Positions 1-7,377 of a stretch of 30,570 nt of DNA are shown here, piece after piece. The stretch is from contig NZ_BAAAFZ010000003.1 in assembly GCF_039523795.1 (NCBI RefSeq), positions 1 to 30,570 of the forward strand, written 5' to 3'. Made by a program: the position numbers and the translations under genes. Under the pieces are notes generated by a model. It saw only the letters and a list, made by a program, of their open reading frames with translations. It did no database searches and was not told the DNA's origin. Each line of letters opens with the position of its first letter. Within the stretch, counting starts at the first letter, position 1. Source of the stretch: Craurococcus roseus (GTDB lineage Bacteria; Pseudomonadota; Alphaproteobacteria; Acetobacterales; Acetobacteraceae).

Positions 1-277
1 GGCTCGGCGGTGCCGGGCGCGGCGGTTCGGGCGGCGCCGGCGTCGGCTCCGGGCGTGGCGGTTGCGGCGTGGGTTCGGGCGAAGGGGCCGGCGCGGGCCG
101 CTCGGCCTGGGCCATCTGCGGCGGCGCTTCCGTGACCAGCTCCACCGCGATGGCTTCTTCCGTCGGTTCGGGCACGCGGCGGCGGTCCACGAGGCCGAGC
201 AGGACCACCAGCAGCACCGCCGCGTGCAGCGCCGCCGACAAGCCCCCCCAAAGCTTCAACCCCTTGTCGTCCTGCAT
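1..277 (-). CDS. tolA: TolA-like envelope protein, N-terminal part (cut by left edge)
   Basis: The first 92 residues are visible; the C-terminus lies beyond the left edge. The ATG at 277-275 opens MQDDKGLKLWGG, followed by a hydrophobic segment at about residues 11-30 and a short basic stretch (DRRR), the layout of an inner-membrane anchor. From about residue 52 the chain is almost pure Pro/Ala/Glu, as in the periplasm-spanning arm of TolA/TonB proteins. It is the last visible gene of tolQ-tolR-tolA, 128 bp downstream of tolR. TolA links the TolQR proton-driven motor to TolB-Pal at the outer membrane and acts in cell-division constriction. The diagnostic C-terminal domain is not in the window, so the name rests on anchor, composition and gene order. 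Confidence 0.8.
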   Translation of the reverse strand, partial: MQDDKGLKLWGGLSAALHAAVLLVVLLGLVDRRRVPEPTEEAIAVELVTEAPPQMAQAERPAPAPSPEPTPQPPRPEPTPAPPEPPRPAPPS

Positions 278-405
278 CCCCCTGCCCCCCGGCAGGCCCG
301 GGGGCGTGGTGCGGCCGTCACGATCGGCCCCGCCGCGCCCCGGGTTCTTGGACGGTCGCGCTCGGCGGCCCCCCGGCCCGCCTCCCGCGCCCGTTGCTGC
401 CGCGA

Positions 406-987
406 TCAGCCGCGCGGAGCGGTTGGTGTCCCGTTCGGGTTGCGCATGGCGCCGCCGTTCGACGCGGGCGGCGGCGTTTGCGCCGGCCGCGCCCCGGACG
501 GGGCGTTGGCGGGCGGCCGTGCGCCGCCGGCACCGCCCGAGGCGCGCGTCGGCTGTTCCGCCAGCAGCGCCACGCGGGTGAAGCCGCCGGCGCTCACCGT
601 GCCCATCACCTCCATTACCCGGCCGTAGCTGGTGGCGCGGTCGCCGCGCACGAAGATGCGGCGCTCCTGCCCGGCCTGCTGCGCGCCGGCGATGGCCTGG
701 AGCTGCGGCACCAGGCCGTCCATCTGCACCTCGGTCTCTTGCAGGTAGATCTTCTCGGCGTTCACCGTGATGGTGATCGGCTCGTTCTCCTGGTTCAGCG
801 CGCTGGCCTGCGTCTTCGGCAGGTCCACGGGCACGCCCACCGTCATCAGCGGCGCCGCCACCATGAAGATGATGAGCAGCACCAGCATCACGTCCACCAG
901 CGGCGTGACGTTGATCTCGGCCATCGGCCGGTAGCGGCCGGGGCGCCTGCCGCCGCCGCGCGCGCCGCCGGACATGGATGCGGCCAT
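406..987 (-). CDS. tolR: TolR, ExbD/TolR-family proton-channel subunit
   Basis: 193 aa. A basic N-terminus is followed by INVTPLVDVMLVLLIIFMV at about residues 25-43, the ExbD/TolR transmembrane helix. Its conserved proton-coupling Asp is D32. The periplasmic domain runs to about residue 140 and contains the family-like segment ending in IFVRGDRATSYGRVMEVM. The last 50 residues are Gly/Ala/Pro-rich and longer than in typical TolR of about 140-150 aa; this tail looks disordered. It lies 7 bp downstream of tolQ and upstream of tolA. An ATG at 975-973 (MSGGARG) is an equally possible start. With TolQ it forms the motor that energises TolA. Confidence 0.95.
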   Translation of the reverse strand: MAASMSGGARGGGRRPGRYRPMAEINVTPLVDVMLVLLIIFMVAAPLMTVGVPVDLPKTQASALNQENEPITITVNAEKIYLQETEVQMDGLVPQLQAIAGAQQAGQERRIFVRGDRATSYGRVMEVMGTVSAGGFTRVALLAEQPTRASGGAGGARPPANAPSGARPAQTPPPASNGGAMRNPNGTPTAPRG

Positions 988-994
988 CGTCCCG

Positions 995-1744
995 CTACTC
1001 CGCCGCCACGGGCGCCCGCGCGCCCGACGCCGCGGCCTCGGTCTGCCGCGACAGGATGGCGCCGAACTCGGAGGCGAAGCCCTCCAGCCGCCCGGCGAAG
1101 CGCGACAGGTCGGTGGAGATCTTGTTGTAGGCCAGCACCGCCGGGATGGCGGCGACTAGGCCGATGGCGGTGGCGAACAGCGCTTCCGCGATGCCCGGTG
1201 CCACTACGGCGAGGTTGGTGTTCTGCATCCCCGCGATGGCGGTGAAGCTGTTCATGATGCCCCACACGGTGCCGAACAGCCCGATGAAGGGCGCGACCGA
1301 GCCCACGGAGGCGAGGAACACCATCCACCGCTCCATGCGGTCCATCTGCCGCTGCACCGTCACGTTCATGGCGCGGTCCAGCCGCTCCTGCGTCCCGGCC
1401 GCGGCCAGTTCCGAGCCGCCGCGCAGGCGCTCGGCGCTGCGGTGCCACTCGCGCATGGCAGCGCCGAACACCGCGGCGATCGGGTGGGCCGGGTTCTCGC
1501 CCTCGCGGCGGTACAGCTCGTCCAGGCTGCCGCCGGACCAGAAGTGGTCCTCGAACTCGTCGGCCGAGCGGTTGGCGCGGCGGATGGTGGCGATCTTGTC
1601 GAAGATGATGGCCCAGACGAGGACGCTGGCGAGCAGCAGCCCGACCATCACCAGCTTCACCACCCAGTCGGCCTGCAGGAACAGGCCCCAGAGGGAAAGG
1701 TCGTGGGCCATGTCGCCCAGGGGTGTCGCCGCCACGCGGTCCAT
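995..1744 (-). CDS. tolQ: TolQ, MotA/TolQ/ExbB proton-channel subunit
   Basis: 249 aa, usual length for TolQ is about 230-240. It has three membrane segments: about residues 29-50, 139-168 and 184-208. The conserved signature GLFGTVWGIM is at 155-164 and PGIAEALFATAIGLVAAIP at 183-201. A strong AGGAG ribosome site sits 4-6 nt before the ATG at 1744. It follows ybgC by 12 bp and precedes tolR by 7 bp, so it is co-transcribed. TolQ forms the pentameric inner-membrane channel of the Tol-Pal system with TolR. ExbB is the paralogous alternative, but ybgC and tolA as neighbours decide for TolQ. Confidence 0.96.
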   Translation of the reverse strand: MDRVAATPLGDMAHDLSLWGLFLQADWVVKLVMVGLLLASVLVWAIIFDKIATIRRANRSADEFEDHFWSGGSLDELYRREGENPAHPIAAVFGAAMREWHRSAERLRGGSELAAAGTQERLDRAMNVTVQRQMDRMERWMVFLASVGSVAPFIGLFGTVWGIMNSFTAIAGMQNTNLAVVAPGIAEALFATAIGLVAAIPAVLAYNKISTDLSRFAGRLEGFASEFGAILSRQTEAAASGARAPVAAE

Positions 1745-1756
1745 CCGGATCTCCTG

Positions 1757-2188
1757 CTACGCTCCCGGCGCCGGCGCCGCCGCGGCCACGTCGCCGCCGA
1801 TCGCCGTCCGCCAGGGTTCTGGGATGCGCTTAGGGCGGAGTTCGGCCCGGTCGAGGCAGGCCAGTTCCACCCGCATCACGGCCAGATCCGCGCCGTCCTT
1901 GCGCGCCCGTTGGTCGAGCACGAGGGTCGCGCCCCTGACCGCCAGCACCCGGGTCTCCAACGCCAGAAGGTCGTCGAGCCGGGCAGGCCGCACATACTCC
2001 ACTTCGACGCGCCTTACCACGAGGATTGCATTGTGCCGCTCCATCATCTCGTGATGGGGCATCCCGGCCTCGCGCAAAGCCTCCGTCCGCGCCCGCTCCG
2101 CCCAACGGAGGTAGGCGGCGTGGTAAGCCATGCCGCCGGCGTCCGTGTCCTCGAAATACACGCGGATCGGGTGGCTGTGCGGCCGCAT
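1757..2188 (-). CDS. ybgC: YbgC-type acyl-CoA thioesterase (hotdog fold)
   Basis: 143 aa from the ATG at 2188-2186. A GTG one codon upstream (2191) is also possible. The N-terminal motif YFEDTDAGGMAYHAAYLRWA carries the family active-site Asp (D16 here, the second Asp of DTD), followed by ERARTEAL. This is the 4-hydroxybenzoyl-CoA thioesterase/YbgC hotdog signature. It hydrolyses short or medium acyl-CoA or acyl-ACP and is the standard first gene of tol-pal operons. The ATG overlaps the ruvB stop by one base (TGATG), so it is translationally coupled to ruvB. The last 15 residues are Ala-rich and not part of the fold. Confidence 0.93.
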   Translation of the reverse strand: MRPHSHPIRVYFEDTDAGGMAYHAAYLRWAERARTEALREAGMPHHEMMERHNAILVVRRVEVEYVRPARLDDLLALETRVLAVRGATLVLDQRARKDGADLAVMRVELACLDRAELRPKRIPEPWRTAIGGDVAAAAPAPGA

Positions 2189-3243
2189 CACGGTTCCTGG
2201 TCGGCGAAGCCGGAGAGCAGGTCGCGCTGCGCCGATTGCGCGGCCACCGGCGGCGTCAGGCCGAGGTGGCGCCAGCCGCGCTCGCCCAGCATCCGGCCGC
2301 GCGGGGTGCGGAGCGCCAAGCCTTCCTGGATCAGGAACGGCTCAACCACCTCCTCCAGCGTGTCGCGCGATTCGGCGAGCGCCGCGGCGAGCGTTTCGAC
2401 ACCGACCGGGCCGCCGTTGTGGTGTTCGGCGATGCGGCGGAGATAGCGACGGTCCATGGCGTCGAGGCCGAGCGCGTCCACCTCCAACCGTTCCAAGGCC
2501 GCATCGGCTAGGCCCCGGTCGGCCGGCACCTTGGCTACGGCGGCGAAGTCGCGCACCCGCCGCAGCAGCCGCCCGGCGACGCGCGGCGTGCCGCGGGCGC
2601 GGCGGGCGATCTCCAGGGCGCCGTCGTCCGAGAGTTCGAAGTTCAGCTTGCGGGCGCCGCGGCGGACGATCGCGTGCAGCTCGTCCACGTCGTAGAACTG
2701 GAGGCGCAGCGGGATGCCGAAGCGGTCGCGCAACGGCTGGGTCAGCAGGCCGGAGCGCGTGGTGGCGCCGATCAGGGTGAAGGGCGGCAGGTCGATCCGC
2801 ACCGTCCGCGCCGCCGGCCCTTCGCCGATGATGAGGTCCAGGCGGAAGTCCTCCATCGCCGGGTACAGCGTCTCCTCGATCGCCGGTTGGAGGCGGTGGA
2901 TTTCGTCGATGAACAGCACGTCGCGCGGTTGCAGGTTGGTCAGGATCGCCGCCAGGTCGCCCGAGCGCACCAGCAGCGGGCCGGAGGTGGCGCGGAAGCC
3001 GACCCCCAGCTCGCGGGAGACGATCTGCGAGAGCGTCGTCTTGCCCAGGCCCGGCGGGCCGTAGAACAGCAGGTGGTCTAGCGCCTCCGCGCGGCCGCGC
3101 GCGGCGTCGATGAAGACCTTCAGGTTCTCGCGCAGGCCCCGCTGGCCGACGAAGTCGTCTAGAGACTGAGGCCGGAGCGAGTTCTCGCCGGTGTCCTCCT
3201 CCAACCGCTCGCCGGAAGTGAGCCGGCCCGCCTCGTCGCTCAT
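2188..3243 (-). CDS. ruvB: RuvB, Holliday-junction branch-migration ATPase
   Basis: 351 aa starting MSDEAGRL. The ATG at 3243 overlaps the ruvA stop (ATGA). The frame stays open upstream, but ruvA occupies that DNA. Walker A GPPGLGKTT is at residues 62-70, Walker B VLFIDEIHRL at 109-118, and the sensor region GATTRSGLL at 159-167. The arginine-finger stretch LRDRFG follows, and the C-terminal winged helix includes GGPVGVETLAAAL and EPFLIQEGL. It is a hexameric AAA+ motor that pumps DNA through the RuvA tetramer during recombination and fork repair. It is the third gene of ruvCAB in the usual alphaproteobacterial order. Confidence 0.98.
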   Translation of the reverse strand: MSDEAGRLTSGERLEEDTGENSLRPQSLDDFVGQRGLRENLKVFIDAARGRAEALDHLLFYGPPGLGKTTLSQIVSRELGVGFRATSGPLLVRSGDLAAILTNLQPRDVLFIDEIHRLQPAIEETLYPAMEDFRLDLIIGEGPAARTVRIDLPPFTLIGATTRSGLLTQPLRDRFGIPLRLQFYDVDELHAIVRRGARKLNFELSDDGALEIARRARGTPRVAGRLLRRVRDFAAVAKVPADRGLADAALERLEVDALGLDAMDRRYLRRIAEHHNGGPVGVETLAAALAESRDTLEEVVEPFLIQEGLALRTPRGRMLGERGWRHLGLTPPVAAQSAQRDLLSGFADQEP

Positions 3244-3881
3244 CGCGGCGCCAACTCGCGCATGCTGTCGCGGATCACGTCGCCTAGCGGCGCTTCGCCG
3301 CCCAGGCGGCCGAGGGCGCGTCCCACGGCGGCCATGGCTTCGGGCTGCCGCCAGCCGAGGTTGACCAGGGCGGAAACGGCATCCGCCGCCAGCCCCGTCC
3401 CCATCCCGGCCACGCCGGACACCGCCGCCACGGCCGGCAGGGCGGTCGCGCCGCTCCGGACGCCGCCGGGCCGCGGCACCGCGCCGGCCCAGTCGCGGAG
3501 TTCGATCAGCAAGCGCCCCACCAGCTTCGGGCCGACGCCCTTGGCGCGGGCGAGGCTCGCCTTGTCGGCGGTGCGCACCGCGTCCGCCAGAGCGTCGGGC
3601 GAGAAGGCCGAAAGGATGCCGAGCGCCACCGCCGGGCCGACGCCCTGGATGCGCGTCAGCGCCCGGAAGGCGTTGCGCTCCGCCTCGTCGGCGAACCCGT
3701 ACAGGGTGATGGCGTTCTCGCGGGCCTGGGTCTCCACCAGCACCACCGCGCGCTCCGGCGGCGGTGGCAGGGCGGAGGCGGTGCGCGTGGAGCAGGACAC
3801 GAGGTAGCCCACGCCGTTCACGTCCAGAACGCAGCCCCCGTCCAGCAACCCGTCGACCCGCCCCGTCAGCTTGGCGATCAC
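3240..3881 (-). CDS. ruvA: RuvA, Holliday-junction-binding subunit
   Basis: 213 aa. The N-terminal OB-fold domain starts MIAKLTGRVDGLL and includes DVNGVGYLV. Two helix-hairpin-helix motifs follow at about 73-92 (RIQGVGPAVALGIL) and 108-128 (ARAKGVGPKLVGRLL). The C-terminal RuvB-contacting helical domain covers about 165-213 (DAVSALVNLGWRQPEA). The linker at about 135-165 is Gly/Ala/Pro-rich. The start overlaps the ruvC stop by 4 bp, and the stop overlaps the ruvB start. It forms the tetramer that holds the junction square-planar for RuvB and RuvC. Confidence 0.97.
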   Translation of the reverse strand: MIAKLTGRVDGLLDGGCVLDVNGVGYLVSCSTRTASALPPPPERAVVLVETQARENAITLYGFADEAERNAFRALTRIQGVGPAVALGILSAFSPDALADAVRTADKASLARAKGVGPKLVGRLLIELRDWAGAVPRPGGVRSGATALPAVAAVSGVAGMGTGLAADAVSALVNLGWRQPEAMAAVGRALGRLGGEAPLGDVIRDSMRELAPR

Positions 3882-4408
3882 GCCGGCACCGCACCCCGCG
3901 CCCGGGCCAGCGCGATGCGCGTGGCGCGGTGGTGCGCGTGGCAGATCGCCACCGCGAGCGCGTCGGCCGCATCCGCCCGGCGGATCTCCGCCCCGGGGAG
4001 CAACCGCTTGACCATGGCTTCCACTTGTCCCTTCTCCGCGTGCCCGGTGCCGACCACGGCGCGCTTCACTTCCATCGCCTGGTATTCCGACACCGGGACG
4101 CCGGCCAGCACCGGCGCCAGCAACACCACGCCGCGCGCCTGCCCCAGCTTTAGGGCGGCGCCGGCGTTCTTGTTCATATAGGTGTGCTCGACCGCCGCTT
4201 CATCCGGCGACCAGGAACAAAACAGGGACGCCAGCCCGCGGTGCAGGGCGCAAAGACGTTCCGCCAACGCCTCGGCCGTAACGGTGGAAACCACGCCGCT
4301 CGCCACGTAGGAGAGCCGCCCGTCCCGCCCGCACTCGATCACCCCCCAGCCGGTGTGCTGGAGGCCGGGGTCGAGGCCGAGGACGCGGACGCAGCCCGCG
4401 CCCCGCAC
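3878..4408 (-). CDS. ruvC: RuvC, Holliday-junction resolvase
   Basis: 176 aa from a GTG at 4408. The frame stays open upstream, but that DNA is the 3' end of yebC. No ATG exists close to the conserved N-terminus RVLGLDPGLQHTGWG. The four acidic catalytic residues are visible: D13 (LGLDPG), E74 (AVEHTYMNKN), and D146 and D149 (RRADAADALA). The RNase H-like fold resolves four-way junctions as a dimer. It starts 14 bp after yebC and its stop overlaps ruvA by 4 bp, so all three ruv genes are translated as a coupled unit. Confidence 0.95.
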   Translation of the reverse strand: MRGAGCVRVLGLDPGLQHTGWGVIECGRDGRLSYVASGVVSTVTAEALAERLCALHRGLASLFCSWSPDEAAVEHTYMNKNAGAALKLGQARGVVLLAPVLAGVPVSEYQAMEVKRAVVGTGHAEKGQVEAMVKRLLPGAEIRRADAADALAVAICHAHHRATRIALARARGAVPA

Positions 4409-4422
4409 GGCGATGGCGGCGC

Positions 4423-5172
4423 TCAGGCCGAAAGCCGCTGCATGACGGCCTCCGCGACCTTGAAGTTGGCGTAAACGTTCTGCACGTCGTCGCTCTCGTC
4501 CAGCGCGTCCACCAGCTTCAGCACGTCGCGCGCGCGCTCCTCGTCCAGGTCGACAGTCGCGCCGGGCAACCATTCCAGCCGGGCCGAATCGGGGGCGCCG
4601 AAGCGGGCTTCCAAAGCGTCCCGCACGGCGGCGAAATCCTCAACGGCCGTCGTCACTTCGTGAAACTCGTCGCCGCTCTCGACGTCCTGGGCGCCGGCCT
4701 CGATCGCGGCCTCCAGCACCGCCTCGGCGTCCGCCGCCTCCAGCGGGTAGCGGACCACGCCGCGGCGCTCGAACTGGAAGGCCACCGCGCCGGTCTCGGC
4801 CAGGGCGCCGCCGTGCTTGTTGAAGATGGTCCTCAGGTCGCCGGCGGTGCGGTTCCGGTTGTCGGTCAGCGCCTCGATGATCACAGCTACGCCGGCCGGG
4901 CCGTAGCCCTCGTAGCGGACTTCTTGCCAGTCCTCGCCGGCGCCGGGCGTGGCCGCGCGCTTGATGGCGCGGTCCACCGTGTCGCGGGGCATGTTGGCGA
5001 CCAGCGCGGCCTTCACCGCGGCGCGGAGGCGCGGGTTGTGGTCCGGGTCGGCCATCCCCTGCCGGGCGGCCACCGTGATCTCACGGATGAGCTTGCCGAA
5101 GGCGCGCGCCTTGCGGGCGCTTTGCGCGCTTTTCCGGTGCATGATGTTCTTGGCGTGCGAATGCCCGGCCAT
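4423..5172 (-). CDS. yebC: YebC/TACO1-family protein
   Basis: 249 aa, full family length. The start MAGHSHAKNIMHRKSAQSAR fits the family MAGHSKW-NI-HRK opening, with the usual KW replaced by HAK. Further family blocks are ADPDHNPRLRAAVKAALVANMP, EGYGPAGVAVIIEALTDNRNRT and the GG-LAETGAVAFQFER stretch. The family was long listed as a transcription regulator (it can act on ruvC-type promoters). More recent work links it to translation of proline-rich stretches, so the exact role here is open. It heads the yebC-ruvCAB-ybgC-tolQRA run, 14 bp before ruvC. Confidence 0.95.
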   Translation of the reverse strand: MAGHSHAKNIMHRKSAQSARKARAFGKLIREITVAARQGMADPDHNPRLRAAVKAALVANMPRDTVDRAIKRAATPGAGEDWQEVRYEGYGPAGVAVIIEALTDNRNRTAGDLRTIFNKHGGALAETGAVAFQFERRGVVRYPLEAADAEAVLEAAIEAGAQDVESGDEFHEVTTAVEDFAAVRDALEARFGAPDSARLEWLPGATVDLDEERARDVLKLVDALDESDDVQNVYANFKVAEAVMQRLSA

Positions 5173-5212
5173 GGACCTGGCCCGTGCTCCTGAGATGCCG
5201 GTTGAAGTACGG

Positions 5213-5242
5213 CTTATAGAGCAGGTCGCGCACAGGTGGAAA
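5213..5242 (-). promoter_or_regulatory. Candidate sigma70-type promoter of yebC operon
   Basis: On the minus strand, TTTCCA (-35 like, 5242-5237) is separated by 18 bp from TATAAG (-10 like, 5218-5213), about 40 bp ahead of the yebC ATG. TATAAG stands out in DNA this GC-rich. This is motif reading only. Confidence 0.4.
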
Positions 5243-5329
5243 GAGTCGCGTGCTAGAGAACGGAACAGGAACGCGAAGAGGCGCGACCCGGAGCGCCCCT
5301 AGCTCGGCGCCAGGTCCGCGTTCGTCCAG

Positions 5330-5566
5330 TCAGTTCACGGGCGACGGGACGGCGCGTTCCGGTTCGGATTGTTCGTGCCGCCGTGCTTCAGTCGGCGTTT
5401 GCGCGCGTGGCAAATCGTTTTGCCAAGGTTTGAGGCGTAGCGGCCGGCGCAGCTGGTTTTCGCGGGCAACGGCGTCCAGCATCGCGGCGTCGTAAGTGAA
5501 GCCGCCCGCTGCCCCGCCCAGGGCCGTCCGGCCGGAAGAAGAACGCTCCGCGTTGTTCTGCGCCAT
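5330..5566 (-). CDS. Small protein of unknown function
   Basis: 78 aa, not recognised. It starts MAQNNAERSSSGRTALGG and contains FTYDAAMLDAVARENQL and RRPLRLKPWQNDLP, then a charged Pro/Glu-rich tail. There is no signal peptide or membrane segment. A GGGAG ribosome site lies 7 nt before the ATG, and the residue composition looks like real protein rather than the Arg/Pro-rich shadows common in this DNA. It stands alone between yebC and the YmdB-type gene. The palindrome TGGTTAATTAACCA is 21 bp upstream of the start. Likely a real cytoplasmic peptide; function unknown. Confidence 0.6.
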   Translation of the reverse strand: MAQNNAERSSSGRTALGGAAGGFTYDAAMLDAVARENQLRRPLRLKPWQNDLPRAQTPTEARRHEQSEPERAVPSPVN

Positions 5567-5586
5567 GGCTCGGCTCCCGGCTGCCG

Positions 5587-5601
5587 TGGTTAATTAACCA
5601 T
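5587..5601. promoter_or_regulatory. AT-rich palindrome with TTAACCAT, possible CtrA-type site
   Basis: TGGTTAATTAACCA (5587-5600) is a perfect 14-bp palindrome, and with the next base it contains TTAACCAT (5594-5601). TTAA(N7)TTAA and TTAACC-type half sites are bound by CtrA in alphaproteobacteria. The site lies just upstream of the small gene at 5330-5566. Assignment to CtrA is inference. Confidence 0.4.
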
Positions 5602-5670
5602 GACCTCGACGCAATCGCGATTACAAATCCGTGAAAGTTGGAACCGATCCGGGTACGCACTTGATCTGCG

Positions 5671-6492
5671 TCAAGGTTCCGGCATAGCTTGCGACAAGCG
5701 CCCGCCCTGGCGCAGGGGCTCCACCCGGCGGGCTAGGCCGGTCGTGTCTTCGGTTTCCACGAACACGCCGCATAGCGTCGCTTCGCCTTCGGCCGGCGCC
5801 AGGCGCTCGCCCGGCATCTTGCGCCAGAAGCGGAGCGCGGCGGTGCCCTTTTGCATGCCGATGACGCTGTCGTAATCGCCGCACATGCCGGCGTCCGTCA
5901 TGTAGGCCGTGCCGCCCGGCAGGATCTGGTGGTCCGCCGAGGGCGCGTGGGTGTGGGTGCCGACCACCAGGCTCGCCAAGCCGTCGAAGCTGTGGCCGAA
6001 GGCGGCCTTTTCCGAGCTGGCCTCGGCGTGGACGTCGATCACCACCGCTTGCACCGTGCCCCCGGCCCCCATCCGGTGGCGGGCCAACTCCGCTTGGACG
6101 GCGCGGAAAGGGTCATCGAGGGCGTCCATGAACAGGCGGCCCATGACGTTCGCCACCAGGGCGCGGCGGCCGTCGCGCAGCACCGCGACGTGGGCGCCGC
6201 GGCCGGGGGTGCCGGGCGGGAAGTTCACCGGACGGATCACCCTGGGCTCGGTTTCCAGGAAGGGGATGATCTCCTTCCGGTCCCAGGCGTGGTTGCCGAG
6301 GGTGACGACGTCGGCGCCGGCCTCCAGGAAGGCCCGCGCCATATCGGGCGACAGGCCGAAGCCGTGGGAGGCGTTCTCGCCGTTGACCACCACGAGGTCG
6401 AGCCGCAGGCGTTCGCGGAAGCCCGGCAAGGCGGCGACCAGCGCGTCCCGGCCGGAGCGGCCGACGACATCGCCGAGGAAGAGCAGTCTCAA
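5671..6492 (-). CDS. YmdB-type (TIGR00282) metallophosphoesterase
   Basis: 273 aa, the normal family length. Metal and active-site residues are visible in order: D8 (FLGDVVG), E39/N40 (VNGENASHG), N67/H68 (LGNHAWD), H155 (DVHAEASSEK), and H180/H182 (GTHTHAPSADHQI). It ends with the family block DAGMCGDYDSVIGMQK. Members are dinuclear-metal phosphodiesterases; Bacillus YmdB cleaves 2',3'-cyclic nucleotides and affects biofilm and sporulation decisions. Here it is probably cytoplasmic. The start is a TTG at 6492 with a clear AAAGGA site 7 nt before it, and the protein begins right at the MRLLFLGD strand. It is followed upstream by 294 bp without a gene. Confidence 0.92.
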   Translation of the reverse strand: MRLLFLGDVVGRSGRDALVAALPGFRERLRLDLVVVNGENASHGFGLSPDMARAFLEAGADVVTLGNHAWDRKEIIPFLETEPRVIRPVNFPPGTPGRGAHVAVLRDGRRALVANVMGRLFMDALDDPFRAVQAELARHRMGAGGTVQAVVIDVHAEASSEKAAFGHSFDGLASLVVGTHTHAPSADHQILPGGTAYMTDAGMCGDYDSVIGMQKGTAALRFWRKMPGERLAPAEGEATLCGVFVETEDTTGLARRVEPLRQGGRLSQAMPEP

Positions 6493-6786
6493 GCGGGTTC
6501 CTTTCTCCTCGAAGCGGTCGGTCGGTGGCGCGGAGCGGTGGGCGCCCGGCCAGACGGGGAGATGGTGCGCTCGCGTCCGAGAGGTAAGCGGCGGGGCGGC
6601 GAGGCGCCGGTCCGGCCGCCGCCTTACCTCCTTACTGCCTTACCATCTTACTTCGTTAACCGCCTTTGCCGACCGCTTCCGGACAAAGGGCGCAACTCGG
6701 GCGTTGGCGGAAGGAACTTAGCATTTTCAGATGTTTGCCGCCAGGATTTTGCTGGCGCGGGCGGAACGGCGACGATTTTCTGGCTT
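6493..6786. other. Gene-free interval with structured repeats
   Basis: There is no credible gene between the YmdB-type gene and 5-formyl-THF cyclo-ligase, both on minus. The interval holds the octad repeat and inverted repeat described separately (6581-6660). It also has a weaker inverted pair, CGCCTTTG (6661-6668) against CAAAGGGCG (6684-6692, one bulged base), and an AT-richer stretch at 6715-6790. It probably carries the ymdB promoter and the end of the cyclo-ligase transcript. Confidence 0.6.
6581..6660. repeat. 8-bp-period CTTAC repeat with inverted partner
   Basis: CTTAC occurs at 6623, 6631, 6639 and 6647, exactly 8 bp apart, with a degenerate fifth unit GTTAA at 6655. The first unit also forms the right arm of an inverted repeat: GAGGTAAGCGGCGG (6581-6594) pairs with CCGCCGCCTTACCTC (6616-6630) with one bulged base across a 21-nt loop. 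No gene overlaps it. It could be a cooperative protein-binding array or an RNA hairpin at a transcript end. Confidence 0.8.
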
Positions 6787-7347
6787 CTAGGACCGGCACT
6801 TGACCACCCCGCTTTCCGTCGCCACCCAGGCGAGGCGTGCGTCCTGCGGCCCCGCCGGCACCTCCGGCACCTCCTGCACGGCGTGGGCGCAGCCGACCGC
6901 GACGGCGCCGGGCAGAGCCGCCAGGGTGCGGTCGTAGTAGCCGCCGCCGTAGCCGAGCCGCCGCCCCGCCTGGTCGAAGGCGAGCAGCGGCACCAGCAGC
7001 CAGTCGGGGCGCACCTCCTCGCTTTCCGCCGGGAAAGAGGTGCCGAGGGGACCGGGGCGGAGCGCGTCGCCGGGCCGCCAGCGGCGGAACAAGAGGGGTT
7101 GGCCGCGCGGCGGCGTGACCGGCAGGGCGAGCACGTTCCCCCGCTCCGCCAGAGCCGCCAGCAGCGGCCTCACGTCCATCTCGTCGCCCATCGGCCAGTA
7201 GCCGGCGACCAAGGCCCCTGGTGGCGGCGGGCAGCGGGACAGGATGTGGCGGGCGAGCGCGGCGCCGTGGGCGCCAGCGGGGTCGGCGCCCTTCCGCCGC
7301 GCCAAGGCGGCGCGCCGGGCTTCCGCCTTGCGCTCTTTCAAAGGCAT
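6787..7347 (-). CDS. 5-formyltetrahydrofolate cyclo-ligase
   Basis: 186 aa from the ATG at 7347 (MPLKERKAEARRAALARRK); an ATG ten codons upstream (7377) is also open. The 7347 start fits the family N-terminus and leaves the upstream RNA-like element untouched. The family C-terminal signature GRRLGYGGGYYDR is at 128-140, and VPLLAFD at 119-125 and GYWPMGDEMD at 49-58 are also typical. It converts 5-formyl-THF to 5,10-methenyl-THF using ATP. In many proteobacteria this gene follows zapA and 6S RNA, as here (zapA upstream on the same strand). Gene names in use are ygfA or fthC. Confidence 0.93.
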   Translation of the reverse strand: MPLKERKAEARRAALARRKGADPAGAHGAALARHILSRCPPPPGALVAGYWPMGDEMDVRPLLAALAERGNVLALPVTPPRGQPLLFRRWRPGDALRPGPLGTSFPAESEEVRPDWLLVPLLAFDQAGRRLGYGGGYYDRTLAALPGAVAVGCAHAVQEVPEVPAGPQDARLAWVATESGVVKCRS

Positions 7348-7377
7348 GTCGGATGGGGAGGGGTGCGGAGCCACCAT

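Noticed and set aside
5250..5495. Plus-strand frame opposite the small gene at 5330-5566
   Set aside because: Arg/Ser-rich shadow without a ribosome site; the minus-strand gene has a better start and composition.
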